NCBI RefSeq assembly: GCF_014529935.1
Contig: NZ_JACVFC010000001.1
Span: forward strand, 1,054,001 to 1,118,000
Direction: 5' to 3'
Source: Chitinophaga qingshengii
GTDB taxonomy: Bacteria > Bacteroidota > Bacteroidia > Chitinophagales > Chitinophagaceae
DNA: 64,000 nucleotides
Part shown: positions 45,169 to 54,319 of the stretch, piece after piece
How the letters are laid out: every line of letters starts with the position of its first letter
Position numbering within the stretch: position 1 is the stretch's first letter
Made by a program: the position numbers and the translations under genes
Notes under the pieces: generated by a model
What the model was told of the DNA's origin: nothing
Database searches by the model: none
The model's input: only the letters and a program-made list of their open reading frames with translations

Positions 45169-45181
45169 GGTAACGTACCCG
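45168..45181. promoter_or_regulatory. LacI-type operator for the rightward operon
   Basis: CGGTAACGTACCCG matches the perfect palindrome at 44163 in 12 of 14 bases, with the right half (GTACCCG) identical. It covers the -7 box and start region of the promoter 100 bases before the Nramp-like gene. The remainder of the gap to 45281 shows no gene. Confidence 0.6.
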
Positions 45182-45281
45182 GAAAAACGCCGGTTATCAT
45201 CCAAAATCAGTACTACAGGGTATTTCATCCCACCACAGCCAATTTCAGCAACACATCCGAAAAACGCAAAAAATCAACCTG

Positions 45282-46547
45282 ATGTCATCAACTGGAACAA
45301 CAACGGAAAAAACGCCTGTTCATACACAAAATGGCGTGCAAAAAGGCAAACAATATAAAGCATGGTTACAGTCCCTCGGTCCCGGGTTGATCACCGCCGC
45401 GCTGGTATTCGGTCCCAGCAAGGTAACGATCGCCTCCATCATGGGCGCCAGTTATGGTTTCTCGCTGTTGTGGATTGTGGCAGTCGCCATCTTTTTTATG
45501 ATCATCTTCACCACCATGGCTGCAAGAGTAGGCATCGCCACCAATGAATCGCTGCTCAGCACCATCAGCCGCAAATGGGGCACACCGGCACGTATCGCTA
45601 TCGGTGTAGGCGTATTCCTCGTAACGGCTTCTTTCCAGGCGGGCAACTCCATCGGTGCAGGTATCACCCTGGCGGAAGCTACCCATACCAACAAAACCGT
45701 CTGGATCCTGCTTTGTAATGTAGCTGGTATCAGTATCCTGTTTTTCCGTGCTTTTTATAAGATGCTGGAAAAAATCATGATTGCCCTGATCATCATGATG
45801 TTGTTTGCTTTTATTGTGACCATGGTACTCTCCCATCCGCCGGTGGCCGGCATTGCTTCCGGCTTTGTACCTTCTGCGCCGGCCGGTTCACAGAAACTGG
45901 TCATCGCATTCATGGCCTCCTGTTTTTCTATCGTGGGCGCCATTTATCAATCTTACCTGGTACAGGAGCGGAAACGTATCCGGCCGGATGTAAAACAAAC
46001 CGGTAAAGAAACCTTACCTGGCATGCTGATACTGGGTTTTATGAGCGCTACCGTCATGATCTGCGCCGCCACCGTATTACACCCGGCAGGCATCAAAATT
46101 TCTACTGCCACTGATATGGCCATTGCACTGGAACCGGTGTTTGGTAATGCCGCTTCCGCACTTTTTCTCATAGGCCTCTTCGGTGCGTCCTTTTCCTCCC
46201 TGCTGGGCAACGCCGCACTGGGCGGCACCTTGCTGGGAGACGCCCTGGGTTATGGCGGTCAGCTCAGTTCAAAAATGGTCCGTACTTTCATTGCCGTGAT
46301 TATGCTCATTGGCGCCGGGGTAGCCATCACCTTCGGCAAACTGCCGCTGGAACTGATCGTACTGGCACAGGCGGTAACGATTTTCATTGTACCTTTCATC
46401 GGTATTGCTCTATTCCTAGTAGCCAATGATGCCAGCATCATGGGACCCATGAAAAATAAAACCTTTACCAATATAGCCGGGGCCGCCGGTCTGATTGTGA
46501 TGCTGCTGCTGGCGATCAGCAACGCTATCACGCTGTTCTTTTCTTAA
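45282..46547 (+). CDS. Nramp-fold transporter lacking the canonical metal-binding motifs
   Basis: This 421-residue protein has about 11 membrane helices and is clearly related to Nramp (LGPGLITAALVFGPSKV, IMGASYGFSLLWIVAVAIFF). In true Nramp proteins helix 1 carries DPGN and helix 6 MPHN, which ligate the metal. Here the helix 1 site reads GPSK, and helix 6 reads SIVGAIYQSYLVQ with no Met-Pro-His. So manganese or iron transport through the usual site is unlikely. As first gene of an operon with a PQQ sugar dehydrogenase and under the same operator as the GlcNAc operon, it may carry another solute across the inner membrane. That function is inferred from context. Confidence 0.85.
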   Translation: MSSTGTTTEKTPVHTQNGVQKGKQYKAWLQSLGPGLITAALVFGPSKVTIASIMGASYGFSLLWIVAVAIFFMIIFTTMAARVGIATNESLLSTISRKWGTPARIAIGVGVFLVTASFQAGNSIGAGITLAEATHTNKTVWILLCNVAGISILFFRAFYKMLEKIMIALIIMMLFAFIVTMVLSHPPVAGIASGFVPSAPAGSQKLVIAFMASCFSIVGAIYQSYLVQERKRIRPDVKQTGKETLPGMLILGFMSATVMICAATVLHPAGIKISTATDMAIALEPVFGNAASALFLIGLFGASFSSLLGNAALGGTLLGDALGYGGQLSSKMVRTFIAVIMLIGAGVAITFGKLPLELIVLAQAVTIFIVPFIGIALFLVANDASIMGPMKNKTFTNIAGAAGLIVMLLLAISNAITLFFS

Positions 46548-46569
46548 ACCAACCATCCTGTTACCACGT

Positions 46570-48123
46570 ATGAAACGTACCAGTATTTTCCTGTTGTTTT
46601 TTATCACGATACTCACCTCCATCAGCACGGTTTTCCTGATGAAGCGGAAAAAATCCGGGTTTCGTCAGCCCATCGAAGCTACGCTGCAACTGGATAAAAC
46701 AACGTTGGGCATCAGCACCATTGTCTCCGATCTCAACGTTCCCTGGGAAATCGCCTGGGGACCGGATAACCAGATCTGGTTCACCGAGCAAAGCGGCACC
46801 ATCAGTAAAGTCAATCCGCATACCGGGGAGAAAAAGCTGCTGCTCACCATTCCGGATGTGTACCGTCAACGTACACTGGGATTACTGGGCATGGCCATTC
46901 ATCCTGATAAGAACAAACCCTATGTGTTCGTAGATTATACCCATCTCAACAAAGATTCTTCCATCGTTTCCCGGCTGGTGCGCTACACCTATACCGCCGA
47001 TACGCTGAAAGATCCTTTGCTGCTACTGGAACTTCCGGGTAATACCGGCCATAATGGCTCCAGGGTGGCTATTTCCCCCGATGGTAAAGTATTGCTTTCC
47101 ACCGGCGACGCCGCCCGCGATCAGAACGCGCCCGATACCGCCTCTCTCAACGGCAAAGTACTGCGCCTCAATATAGACGGCACCGTGCCGGCAGATAATC
47201 CTTATCCCGGTAACTACATGTGGTCCAGGGGACACCGCAACATACAAGGCCTTGTCTTCACCAGCAAGGGAACCCTCTTCGCTTCCGAACATGGAGATGC
47301 TACTGACGATGAACTGAACCGCATCGAAAAAGCCGGTTACTACGGCTGGGCGCGTATCGAAGGATATGCCGACCGCCCGGATGAAAAAGCCCATGCGGAC
47401 TCCTTCCCTTTCATCGCACCGCTGAAAGCCTGGACACCTACCATCGCGCCGGCGGGCATCGATTACTACCATTCCGATAAAATTCCTGAATGGAAAAACG
47501 CTTTGCTGCTGGGCACCCTCAAGGCTGCCAGTCTGCATGTGATCCACCTGAACGATGCACAGGACGCTGTTACCGGCGAAGACATCCTGTTCGCCGGCAA
47601 GTATGGCCGCCTGCGTGATATCTGCATTTCTCCGGAAGGCGATGTATATATCGCTACCAGCAACCGCGACTGGAACCCTGGCAAAGGTTTTCCGTTACCG
47701 CATGATGACCGTATCCTGCGCATCGCTGCGCTGAAGCCTGGTCAGGAGATACCGGCTACGGCTACACGTGAAACCGCGAAATCCGCCCCGGTAGCGGCTA
47801 CTGCTACCAGCGGCGCCACCTTGTATAAAAATTATTGCGAGGCCTGCCACAAACCAGACGGCAAAGGCGTTCCCGCTTCTTTCCCGCCACTGGCCGGAAA
47901 TGTGTTAGTCACCGGAAAAGCAACACCGCTGATACAGACCATCCTGCATGGCCGTACCGGCAACACCAAAAACAAAAACAGCGCTTATGGCGAGCAGATG
48001 CCCGCTTTCAATTTCCTGAAAGATGAAGAAATCGCCGCCATCACTACCTATATCCGTAACAGCTGGGGCAACCATGCCGACAGTATTGGCGCGAATGCCA
48101 TCACCAAAGAAAGACAACCCTGA
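46570..48123 (+). CDS. PQQ-dependent sugar dehydrogenase fused to cytochrome c
   Basis: The 517-residue protein has an N-terminal hydrophobic signal/anchor (SIFLLFFITILTSISTVFL). A six-bladed glucose/sorbosone-dehydrogenase beta-propeller runs about 45-395. Its blocks are LNVPWEIAWGPDNQIWFTEQ, GLLGMAIHPD, NTGHNGSRVAISPDG, SRGHRNIQGLVF and SEHGDATDDELNRI. A class I cytochrome c domain spans about 410-505 with the heme motif C423-E-A-C426-H427 and a likely axial Met in EQMPAF. It should oxidise a sugar at C1 in the periplasm, passing electrons through its own heme. It follows the Nramp-like gene by 22 bases. Confidence 0.92.
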   Translation: MKRTSIFLLFFITILTSISTVFLMKRKKSGFRQPIEATLQLDKTTLGISTIVSDLNVPWEIAWGPDNQIWFTEQSGTISKVNPHTGEKKLLLTIPDVYRQRTLGLLGMAIHPDKNKPYVFVDYTHLNKDSSIVSRLVRYTYTADTLKDPLLLLELPGNTGHNGSRVAISPDGKVLLSTGDAARDQNAPDTASLNGKVLRLNIDGTVPADNPYPGNYMWSRGHRNIQGLVFTSKGTLFASEHGDATDDELNRIEKAGYYGWARIEGYADRPDEKAHADSFPFIAPLKAWTPTIAPAGIDYYHSDKIPEWKNALLLGTLKAASLHVIHLNDAQDAVTGEDILFAGKYGRLRDICISPEGDVYIATSNRDWNPGKGFPLPHDDRILRIAALKPGQEIPATATRETAKSAPVAATATSGATLYKNYCEACHKPDGKGVPASFPPLAGNVLVTGKATPLIQTILHGRTGNTKNKNSAYGEQMPAFNFLKDEEIAAITTYIRNSWGNHADSIGANAITKERQP

Positions 48124-48127
48124 CACC

Positions 48128-49492
48128 ATGAAACAACGCATTATCTTTACCGGCATCACCGCAGCCATGTTGTCCTGCGGCACCCATACACAAAAACAAA
48201 CCGCCATGCACCTGATAGCATTAGATCCCGGGCACTTCCATGCCTCGTTGGTACAACAACAGATGTACCCCGGCATAGATTCCACTATCCATGTATTTGC
48301 ACCCGGAGGACCGGAAGTGAAACAGTACCTGGCCAGCATTGAACGTTTCAATCAACAGACGGAACCGCTTGTACACTGGGCGACCGACGTATATACGGGT
48401 CCGGATTACCTGGAGAAAATGTTGCAGGAGCCACCGGGAAACATCATAGTGATAGCCGGTAACAACCGGCTCAAAGCCACTTATATACGTCGCGCTGTCA
48501 ATGCCGGTCAGCATGTACTGGCCGACAAACCCATGGCTATCGACGCTGCAGGCTTCGACTCCCTGCAGGCATCCTTCCGCGAGGCAGCCACCAAAAAAGT
48601 ACAGCTCTACGATATCATGACCGAACGGTATGAAATCCGGAACACCCTGCAACGGGAGCTATCCCAGCTGCCCGATGTTTTCGGCACCCTGGAAACCGGC
48701 ACCACTGCTAATCCTGCGGTAGTGAAGAACAGTGTGCACCACTTCAAAAAACTGGTAGCCGGCAAAACAATGGTACGCCCCGCCTGGTATATGGATGAAA
48801 CACAACAGGGAGAAGGGATTGTAGATGTTACCACCCACCTGGTAGACCTGGTACAGTGGACCTGCTTCCCCGGACAGACACTCGATTTCCACCACGACAT
48901 CAAAATCGATAGTGCCCGGCGCTGGGCCACTACCATGACTTTCCAGCAATACGCAGACATTACGGGGCAACCACAGTACCCGGATTACCTGCTGAAGAAC
49001 GTGGATAAAGACAGTATTCTTCATGTATATGCCAACGGCGCCTTCGATTACACCGTCAAAGGCGTGCATGCCAATATCTCTGTTACCTGGAACTACCAGG
49101 CGCCCGAAGGCACCGGCGATACCCACTATTCACTGCTGCGGGGTAGCAAAGCATCGCTGGTAATCCGCCAGGGTGCGGAACAACAGTATAAACCAGTGCT
49201 GTATATCGAGTCTGCGGAGCATCACAATACCGCCTATGCGAAAACCGTCGCGGACCATATTGCCTCCCTGGCCCAAAAATATCCGGGGCTGGCCCTCAAA
49301 GCCAACGACAACGGTTGGGAGGTGATCATCCCGGAAGCATTGGCTAAAAAACATGAAGCGCTTTTTGGTAAAGTAATGCAGCAATTCCTCGAATATATCC
49401 GGCATAACAATATGCCTGCCTGGGAAGTACCCAATATGCTGGCGAAGTATTATACCACCACCCAGGCGCTGGAACTGGCGAAAAAACAGTAA
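48128..49492 (+). CDS. Gfo/Idh-type lipoprotein with putative oxidoreductase C-terminal domain
   Basis: The product has 454 residues from the ATG at 48128, 4 bases after the preceding stop. A longer frame from 48023 would overlap the cytochrome domain and is rejected because the lipoprotein signal starts exactly at MKQRIIFTGITAAMLSCGTH (Cys17). The Rossmann-like half has LIALDPGHFHASLV and ends in NAGQHVLADKPMAI, where DKP holds the expected catalytic Lys. The second half has TQQGEGIVDVTTHLVDLVQW. It matches the group with a 'putative oxidoreductase C-terminal domain'. It would act on the outer face of a membrane, perhaps on the product of the PQQ enzyme. Confidence 0.88.
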   Translation: MKQRIIFTGITAAMLSCGTHTQKQTAMHLIALDPGHFHASLVQQQMYPGIDSTIHVFAPGGPEVKQYLASIERFNQQTEPLVHWATDVYTGPDYLEKMLQEPPGNIIVIAGNNRLKATYIRRAVNAGQHVLADKPMAIDAAGFDSLQASFREAATKKVQLYDIMTERYEIRNTLQRELSQLPDVFGTLETGTTANPAVVKNSVHHFKKLVAGKTMVRPAWYMDETQQGEGIVDVTTHLVDLVQWTCFPGQTLDFHHDIKIDSARRWATTMTFQQYADITGQPQYPDYLLKNVDKDSILHVYANGAFDYTVKGVHANISVTWNYQAPEGTGDTHYSLLRGSKASLVIRQGAEQQYKPVLYIESAEHHNTAYAKTVADHIASLAQKYPGLALKANDNGWEVIIPEALAKKHEALFGKVMQQFLEYIRHNNMPAWEVPNMLAKYYTTTQALELAKKQ

Positions 49493-49505
49493 ACCGGCAT
49501 TGTAG

Positions 49506-49513
49506 TATATTTG
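49506..49513 (+). promoter_or_regulatory. -7 box (TATATTTG) of the LacI-type regulator gene
   Basis: TATATTTG is an exact TAnnTTTG match 22 bases before the ATG at 49536. No strong -33 TTTG is seen at the right distance. The regulator can therefore be made independently of the operon upstream. Confidence 0.4.
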
Positions 49514-49535
49514 GAAAATATAATCATCAACCGAT

Positions 49536-50609
49536 ATGAAGAAACAATCGGGCGAACAACCCCTCGGTGTCAAGGAAATTGCACGGAGGGCTAATGTCGC
49601 TATTGCCACCGTGGACAGGGTTATCCATAACCGTCCCGGTGTCTCCCCCAAAACTAAAAGTAAAATAGAGGCTATTATACGGGAACTGAACTATCAGCCC
49701 AATATACTGGCCAGACGGCTGGCATCACGGCATGTGCTCCGGCTGGCGACCCTGCTGCCGAAAGTGTCCTCGGAAGAAACCGATTTCTGGACACTTCCCG
49801 TAGCGGGTATTCAGAAGGCGGAAGAAGAAATCAAACAGTTTGGTGTTAAAATAGAACCCTACTATTTTGATCTCAACAACCGGAAGTCATTCGCCAAAGT
49901 AGCCAAACAGATCCTGAAGAATCCGGCTGACGGCATTTTGCTGGCTCCTTCCTTTATTGAAGAATCTGTTTCGTTTATTCGTTCCTGTAAGGAACTCAAG
50001 ATTCCCTACGTTTTTATCAATTCGGATATCCCGCAACAGGAGAGCCTATGCTACATCGGTCCTGATCTTTTCCGCAGCGGCTACCAGGCCGGACAGCTCA
50101 TCCACTACTGTACGCCCCGCGATACCCGTGTGCTGGTACTCAACGTTTCCCACGAAATAGAAGACCATCACCACCTGCTTCGTAAAGAAGAAGGGCTGCG
50201 GGCTTATTTCGCCAATACGGCAAGGCCGATCGTTAAAAAGGATATCCAGCAAACCGATCCCGCTTCTATCGAAAAAGTCTTGACCAAAGCCCTGCAACAA
50301 CATCCCGATACACGTGCTGTTTTTGTTACCAATTCCCGTGTAGCGGCTGTTTCCCGCTTCCTCGAAAAAAGAGCGCGGAAAAACAAGGACCAAAACATCC
50401 TGCTCATCGGCTACGACTTCACCAAAGAAAACGTGTCACGCCTCGATCAGGGGCATATCGATTTCCTCATTTGTCAGCAGCCGGGCGAACAGGGCTATCG
50501 TGGTATCATGGCCCTCTACCAGCACCTCGTTATGAAAGTGCCGGTAGAGAAAACACATTTTATGCCGATTGATATTATTACGAAAGAGAATCATGCGTTC
50601 TATATCTAG
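49536..50609 (+). CDS. LacI-family transcriptional regulator
   Basis: This 357-residue regulator has an N-terminal HTH (GVKEIARRANVAIATVDRVIHNRPGVS, about 11-37) and hinge helix region (NYQPNILARRLAS). A periplasmic-binding-protein-like sensor domain follows (about 65-350: RLATLLPKVSSEETDFW, ILLAPSF, YIGPDLFRSGYQAGQLI, VFVTNSRVAAVSRF, GYDFTKENVSRL). The recognition helix reads TVDRV instead of the commoner TVSRV, and the HNRPGVS ending defines a group frequent in Bacteroidota. It probably binds the palindromes at 44163 and 45168 and senses a sugar or its metabolite. Its last 4 bases overlap the convergent symporter gene. Confidence 0.93.
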   Translation: MKKQSGEQPLGVKEIARRANVAIATVDRVIHNRPGVSPKTKSKIEAIIRELNYQPNILARRLASRHVLRLATLLPKVSSEETDFWTLPVAGIQKAEEEIKQFGVKIEPYYFDLNNRKSFAKVAKQILKNPADGILLAPSFIEESVSFIRSCKELKIPYVFINSDIPQQESLCYIGPDLFRSGYQAGQLIHYCTPRDTRVLVLNVSHEIEDHHHLLRKEEGLRAYFANTARPIVKKDIQQTDPASIEKVLTKALQQHPDTRAVFVTNSRVAAVSRFLEKRARKNKDQNILLIGYDFTKENVSRLDQGHIDFLICQQPGEQGYRGIMALYQHLVMKVPVEKTHFMPIDIITKENHAFYI

Positions 50610-52177
50610 GCATATACAATGTAGAAATACAATACCACGGCCGTAATCAGTCCCCACCATAAGGTAGGGTTGCGTAGCCCGCGTGATTGTTGCAACAGAT
50701 CCGGCGGCAGTTTCAGGCTGTCGCGGTTCCAGATCAGTCCTTTCAACTCCGCTTCCGGTACAGGTTTGGTAACCAGGCTGACCGCCACACAAAGTGCAAT
50801 GCAGCTCCAGAAAACAATGCCGGTACGGTTAAAGAATGGCATGGATGGAAAAATGATCTCCATGGCTATAGACATCGGAATGGTGAGTATGCCTGCCGCC
50901 AGCGCGCCGGCATGGGTAGTACGTTTCCAAAGGATGCCCAGCAGGAACATGGCTGCAATGCCGGGAGTAAACAATCCATATGCATTCATCAGGTAGAGGA
51001 ATATCGGTTTTTTTGAGTGCGTCAGAAACAGTCCTGTACACAAAATACCGATCACAATAATCACGGCGCCGGCTATACGGCCAAAACGCACGGCTTCTGC
51101 TTCTGTCGCCTTTTTACGGAAATAAGGCAGGTAGATATCTACTGTCAGGATGGTGGTGCAGGAGTTAATGGCCCCGGAGAGATGCGACATCACCGCCGCT
51201 ATCAGTCCGGCCATTACCAGTCCCACAAGTCCTGAAGGCAACAACTTCTCTACCAGCGTAGGAAACAGCAGGTCCGGCTTTTCCAGGTTGGGAAAGAGTT
51301 TAGGAGCCACCAGTGCCGGCACCGTGATAATGATGGGCACCAGGAATTTCAGGTAATCACCAAATACTACCCCCATACGGGCATGCCATTCATTTTTGGC
51401 AGCCAGTACCCGTTGTACAATAAACTGGTTGGTAGCGCAGTAAAATACGCTGATACAAAGCACACCGCCCAGGTACATCGTCCAGGGAAAATCCTGGTCA
51501 TTGGCGGGTAGAATCAGGTCCCAGTCCTTCACGGTATCGGTAATCGCAGATACGCCGCCGGCTGCATTTACAGTGGCGATAGTCAGCGCAATTCCCCCCA
51601 TCACCAACACTATCAGTTGTAGCATTTCGGTATAGATCACCGCCCGCAATCCGCCGGCAATGGTATAAATACCCGTGATGACCGCCAGTATAATCACACT
51701 GGTCATAACAGAGATACCTAATAAGGAGTGTAGTGACAGCGCGCCCAGATACAGTACCGCGCTGATTTCCACGAGTACATACGTGAGTAATATCAGGCCT
51801 GCATAAGTAGTGCGGGCGGCGGTACCAAAACGTTTCTCCAAAAACTCCGGTACAGTATAAAAACCGTTACGGATATAAAAAGGCAGAAATATCCATAACA
51901 GCGCATTAAATCCCATCAGGATAGCGCCCCATTCCATCGCGATGGCTACAAAGCCGCGGCTGTAAGCCACACCCATAGCTCCTACCAGGTGGTGACTACT
52001 AATATTGGCAGCAATGATACTACCGCCGATCATCCACCAGGGCAACTTGTCACCCGCCAGAAAATAATCGCGTTTAGTCTGCTGTCCTTTACGGGAGGCG
52101 TAGATACCCAGGCCAATAACGCCGAGGATATACACGCCGAAGATGACAGCGTCGAGCAAAGTCAGGTTAAGGTTCAT
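50606..52177 (-). CDS. Sodium/solute symporter (SSS family)
   Basis: This 523-residue protein has about 13-14 membrane helices. SSS family features are RDYFLAGDKLPWWMIGGSIIAANISSHHLVGAMG (split over about 35-70), the conserved FYTVPEFLEKRFG and GGLRAVIYTEMLQLIVLVMG. Members closest in wording carry sugars, including galactose and sialic-acid-like substrates, with sodium. It is the last gene of the GntR-controlled operon and starts within the stop of the ceramidase-like gene (4-base overlap). It is the likely inner-membrane importer for whatever SusCD brings across the outer membrane. Confidence 0.92.
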   Translation of the reverse strand: MNLNLTLLDAVIFGVYILGVIGLGIYASRKGQQTKRDYFLAGDKLPWWMIGGSIIAANISSHHLVGAMGVAYSRGFVAIAMEWGAILMGFNALLWIFLPFYIRNGFYTVPEFLEKRFGTAARTTYAGLILLTYVLVEISAVLYLGALSLHSLLGISVMTSVIILAVITGIYTIAGGLRAVIYTEMLQLIVLVMGGIALTIATVNAAGGVSAITDTVKDWDLILPANDQDFPWTMYLGGVLCISVFYCATNQFIVQRVLAAKNEWHARMGVVFGDYLKFLVPIIITVPALVAPKLFPNLEKPDLLFPTLVEKLLPSGLVGLVMAGLIAAVMSHLSGAINSCTTILTVDIYLPYFRKKATEAEAVRFGRIAGAVIIVIGILCTGLFLTHSKKPIFLYLMNAYGLFTPGIAAMFLLGILWKRTTHAGALAAGILTIPMSIAMEIIFPSMPFFNRTGIVFWSCIALCVAVSLVTKPVPEAELKGLIWNRDSLKLPPDLLQQSRGLRNPTLWWGLITAVVLYFYIVYA

Positions 52178-53532
52178 GCGGTTTGAATCAGTCGTTGTGA
52201 AATAGTGGTGGCAGTGCGGATCAATCGTTCCAGCGAGCCTTTCTCAAAAGGTGTTTGCCATACCGCATAACTTTGATGGTTAAACGATGTTTCCGGTGGC
52301 AGGTAACCGGCATAACCATTTACAATATTCATCACTGCCACCGCAGCCGGCGCCAGCTCCCGCCGCAGTTCCAGCTGAAAATCCGAGTAGGCTTCATTAG
52401 GCTGCCCGGCGAGAAGGGTATTGCCCAATCGCCAGATCCACAGCGGCATTTTAGCGACAGCACCCTCTCCTACCGTTTTACGGATACCCCGTTGCCGCCA
52501 TAAACGTTCCTTGATGACATGGTCTTCACAGATAGCCCAGGCGGCTTCTATTTCCGCCAGCGATGGCATCGGTTTCAGCGCCAGCTCCACCTGCACCATT
52601 TCCGCTGCGAGCGTGGTATCTGCGTCCGCCGGTTTCTTTTGCCAGATCGCCAGCGAGGCGCCGGATTCCACGACGCCGGTATAGATCAGTTCCGTATCAG
52701 GCGGTAACATGCCTTCCAACGCAGACAATACCGCGTATCCCAACTGCCGGCCGTAACCATCCGCCAGCGAGGTATCGCCGCTGTATTGTTCTGCAGGCGA
52801 CAGTTCACCGGAAGCGCCTTGTAAAAAAAGACAGGGAGCCCCGGTAGCCCCTTCCACCACGGTACGCATACCGCCGATATAATCAGGCGATAATAACTGG
52901 TTATCCCAGGCCAGCGTGGTAGGGTGACAGGCATAGTTAACGATCGTGCCGATCGTATATCCTTCTCCGTTAGTAATGCGTCCTACCAGTAAAGTGTCAT
53001 CTGCTGCTGCCTTCGGATTATAACCGACTACCAGGCGGTTGCCGCCTGGTTCGGGAAAATCGCGGTTAACAGCCAGATTACAGTGGCCATATTGCCAGGT
53101 GAGCGTAGCTGATTGAGCCGCAGCCATGGCTTCACGGGCGGCGTTGATAGCGCTTTCCTGCACCTGTTGCAGGAAAGGAATAATCAGATGCCCACCGGGC
53201 TTACCGGCATCTTCACTGAAAGTGCTGGGACCTGCATGGGTATGTGTCAAACAGAACATCAGCCGTTCTTCCGGCAGGGACAATGCATGCAGGATACCCT
53301 GCCGCAAATTTCTTTCATCCGCAGCGCTCTTCCACCATCCCAGGTCAGCGGAAATGAGGAGCAGCGGCGGCGTATCTTTGTCCGTTTGAAAAGTAACAGC
53401 CGTCAGCGTGAGCGGCATATGTACGCCAGCGGCCACATCATGTGTGGCAGCGCCCCAGTTGCGGGCAAAGATGCCCACCGGCGGCGTAATATCTGCTCTT
53501 GCAATGCCTATGATTCCGTGATAGTTCGTCAT
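52174..53532 (-). CDS. Neutral ceramidase-like hydrolase (N-terminal domain type)
   Basis: The 452-residue protein matches the neutral/alkaline non-lysosomal ceramidase N-terminal family: GIARADITPPVGIFARNWG, LMFCLTHTHAGPSTFSED (metal ligands in THTHAGP), NLAVNRDFPEPGG, VGRITNGEGYTIGTIVNYACHPTTLAWDN and LFLQGASGELSPAEQY. It lacks both a signal peptide and the C-terminal Ig-like domain of true ceramidases, so it is cytosolic. In a sugar operon it more likely cleaves an amide or ester on a carbohydrate than a sphingolipid. Activity is unknown. It is 12 bases after the SDR gene. Confidence 0.85.
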   Translation of the reverse strand: MTNYHGIIGIARADITPPVGIFARNWGAATHDVAAGVHMPLTLTAVTFQTDKDTPPLLLISADLGWWKSAADERNLRQGILHALSLPEERLMFCLTHTHAGPSTFSEDAGKPGGHLIIPFLQQVQESAINAAREAMAAAQSATLTWQYGHCNLAVNRDFPEPGGNRLVVGYNPKAAADDTLLVGRITNGEGYTIGTIVNYACHPTTLAWDNQLLSPDYIGGMRTVVEGATGAPCLFLQGASGELSPAEQYSGDTSLADGYGRQLGYAVLSALEGMLPPDTELIYTGVVESGASLAIWQKKPADADTTLAAEMVQVELALKPMPSLAEIEAAWAICEDHVIKERLWRQRGIRKTVGEGAVAKMPLWIWRLGNTLLAGQPNEAYSDFQLELRRELAPAAVAVMNIVNGYAGYLPPETSFNHQSYAVWQTPFEKGSLERLIRTATTISQRLIQTA

Positions 53533-53544
53533 GTATTCGGTTTG

Positions 53545-54309
53545 TTACAAAAGAGACAAGCCACCATCCATCAGCAATACGCTGCCGGTGATATGCCTGT
53601 TTTCCGGATCACAGAGGCGCACCACTTCCCGTGCTACCTGCTGTGGTGTAATCAGCTGCCGTACCGGCGTTTTCAACCGCGCCTGCTCCTTTTGATCCGG
53701 TGCCTGTTCCCATACCACGCGGCTAAGACCGGCATCTACATATCCCGGTGCGATTTCATTGACCATAATACCGTGGGGGGCCAGTTCCAGCGCCATACAT
53801 TTGGACAACATCCGCAGACCGGCTTTGGATACCGAGTAGGCCGGAATATGCGCATGCGCTACCTCTCCGGCCCAGCTGCCTGCAAATACCACGCTGCCGG
53901 TTATACGTTGTTCCAGCATACGGGCAGTGACAGCACGCGTTACATGGAAAGCGCCGTCCAGGTTCACCTGCAGCTCTTTGCGCCATTGTTCCGCCGTAAC
54001 CTGGTACAGTCCCGCTATGGTGACGGTAGCAGCATTGGCGACTACCATACTCACCGGTCCCAATGCCGCCTCCGCAGCCTGTAGCCAGCGGTCTACCGCC
54101 ACCGCATCCGATACGTCTACGGATGTATAATGACAAGGTACACCTATCGTCGTTAGTTCCTGCAGCAAAGGCGCGGCGGCTGCTTCGGGTTGTATATCCC
54201 CCAGCGCTACACCGGCGCCCTGCGCAGCAAACGCGAGGGCCACAGCCCTGCCAATGTCGCCCAGGGCGCCACTGATCAGGACTGTCTTTTTCTCCAATAG
54301 TTTTTTCAT
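53545..54309 (-). CDS. Short-chain dehydrogenase/reductase
   Basis: This 254-residue classical SDR has the cofactor-binding glycines in ISGALGDIGRAVALAF (GxxxGxG form), ALGDIQPEA after strand 2, NAATV in strand 4, a Ser in SVVFAGSWAGE, and the catalytic pair YSVSK. It ends GSVLLMDGGLSLL. GALGDIGR and LGDIQP suggest NAD(H) preference. In this operon it would oxidise or reduce a sugar-acid hydroxyl or keto group. Spacing is 10 bases after the dehydratase-like gene. Confidence 0.92.
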   Translation of the reverse strand: MKKLLEKKTVLISGALGDIGRAVALAFAAQGAGVALGDIQPEAAAAPLLQELTTIGVPCHYTSVDVSDAVAVDRWLQAAEAALGPVSMVVANAATVTIAGLYQVTAEQWRKELQVNLDGAFHVTRAVTARMLEQRITGSVVFAGSWAGEVAHAHIPAYSVSKAGLRMLSKCMALELAPHGIMVNEIAPGYVDAGLSRVVWEQAPDQKEQARLKTPVRQLITPQQVAREVVRLCDPENRHITGSVLLMDGGLSLL

Positions 54310-54319
54310 AACTGCTGTT

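Noticed and set aside
48023..48127. N-terminal extension of the Gfo/Idh-type lipoprotein gene
   Set aside because: It overlaps the cytochrome c coding region, and a proper lipoprotein signal begins at the ATG at 48128.
53113..54084. 323-codon rightward frame over the ceramidase-like and SDR genes
   Set aside because: It spans two opposed genes with strong family motifs and their junction; no start signal or domain.
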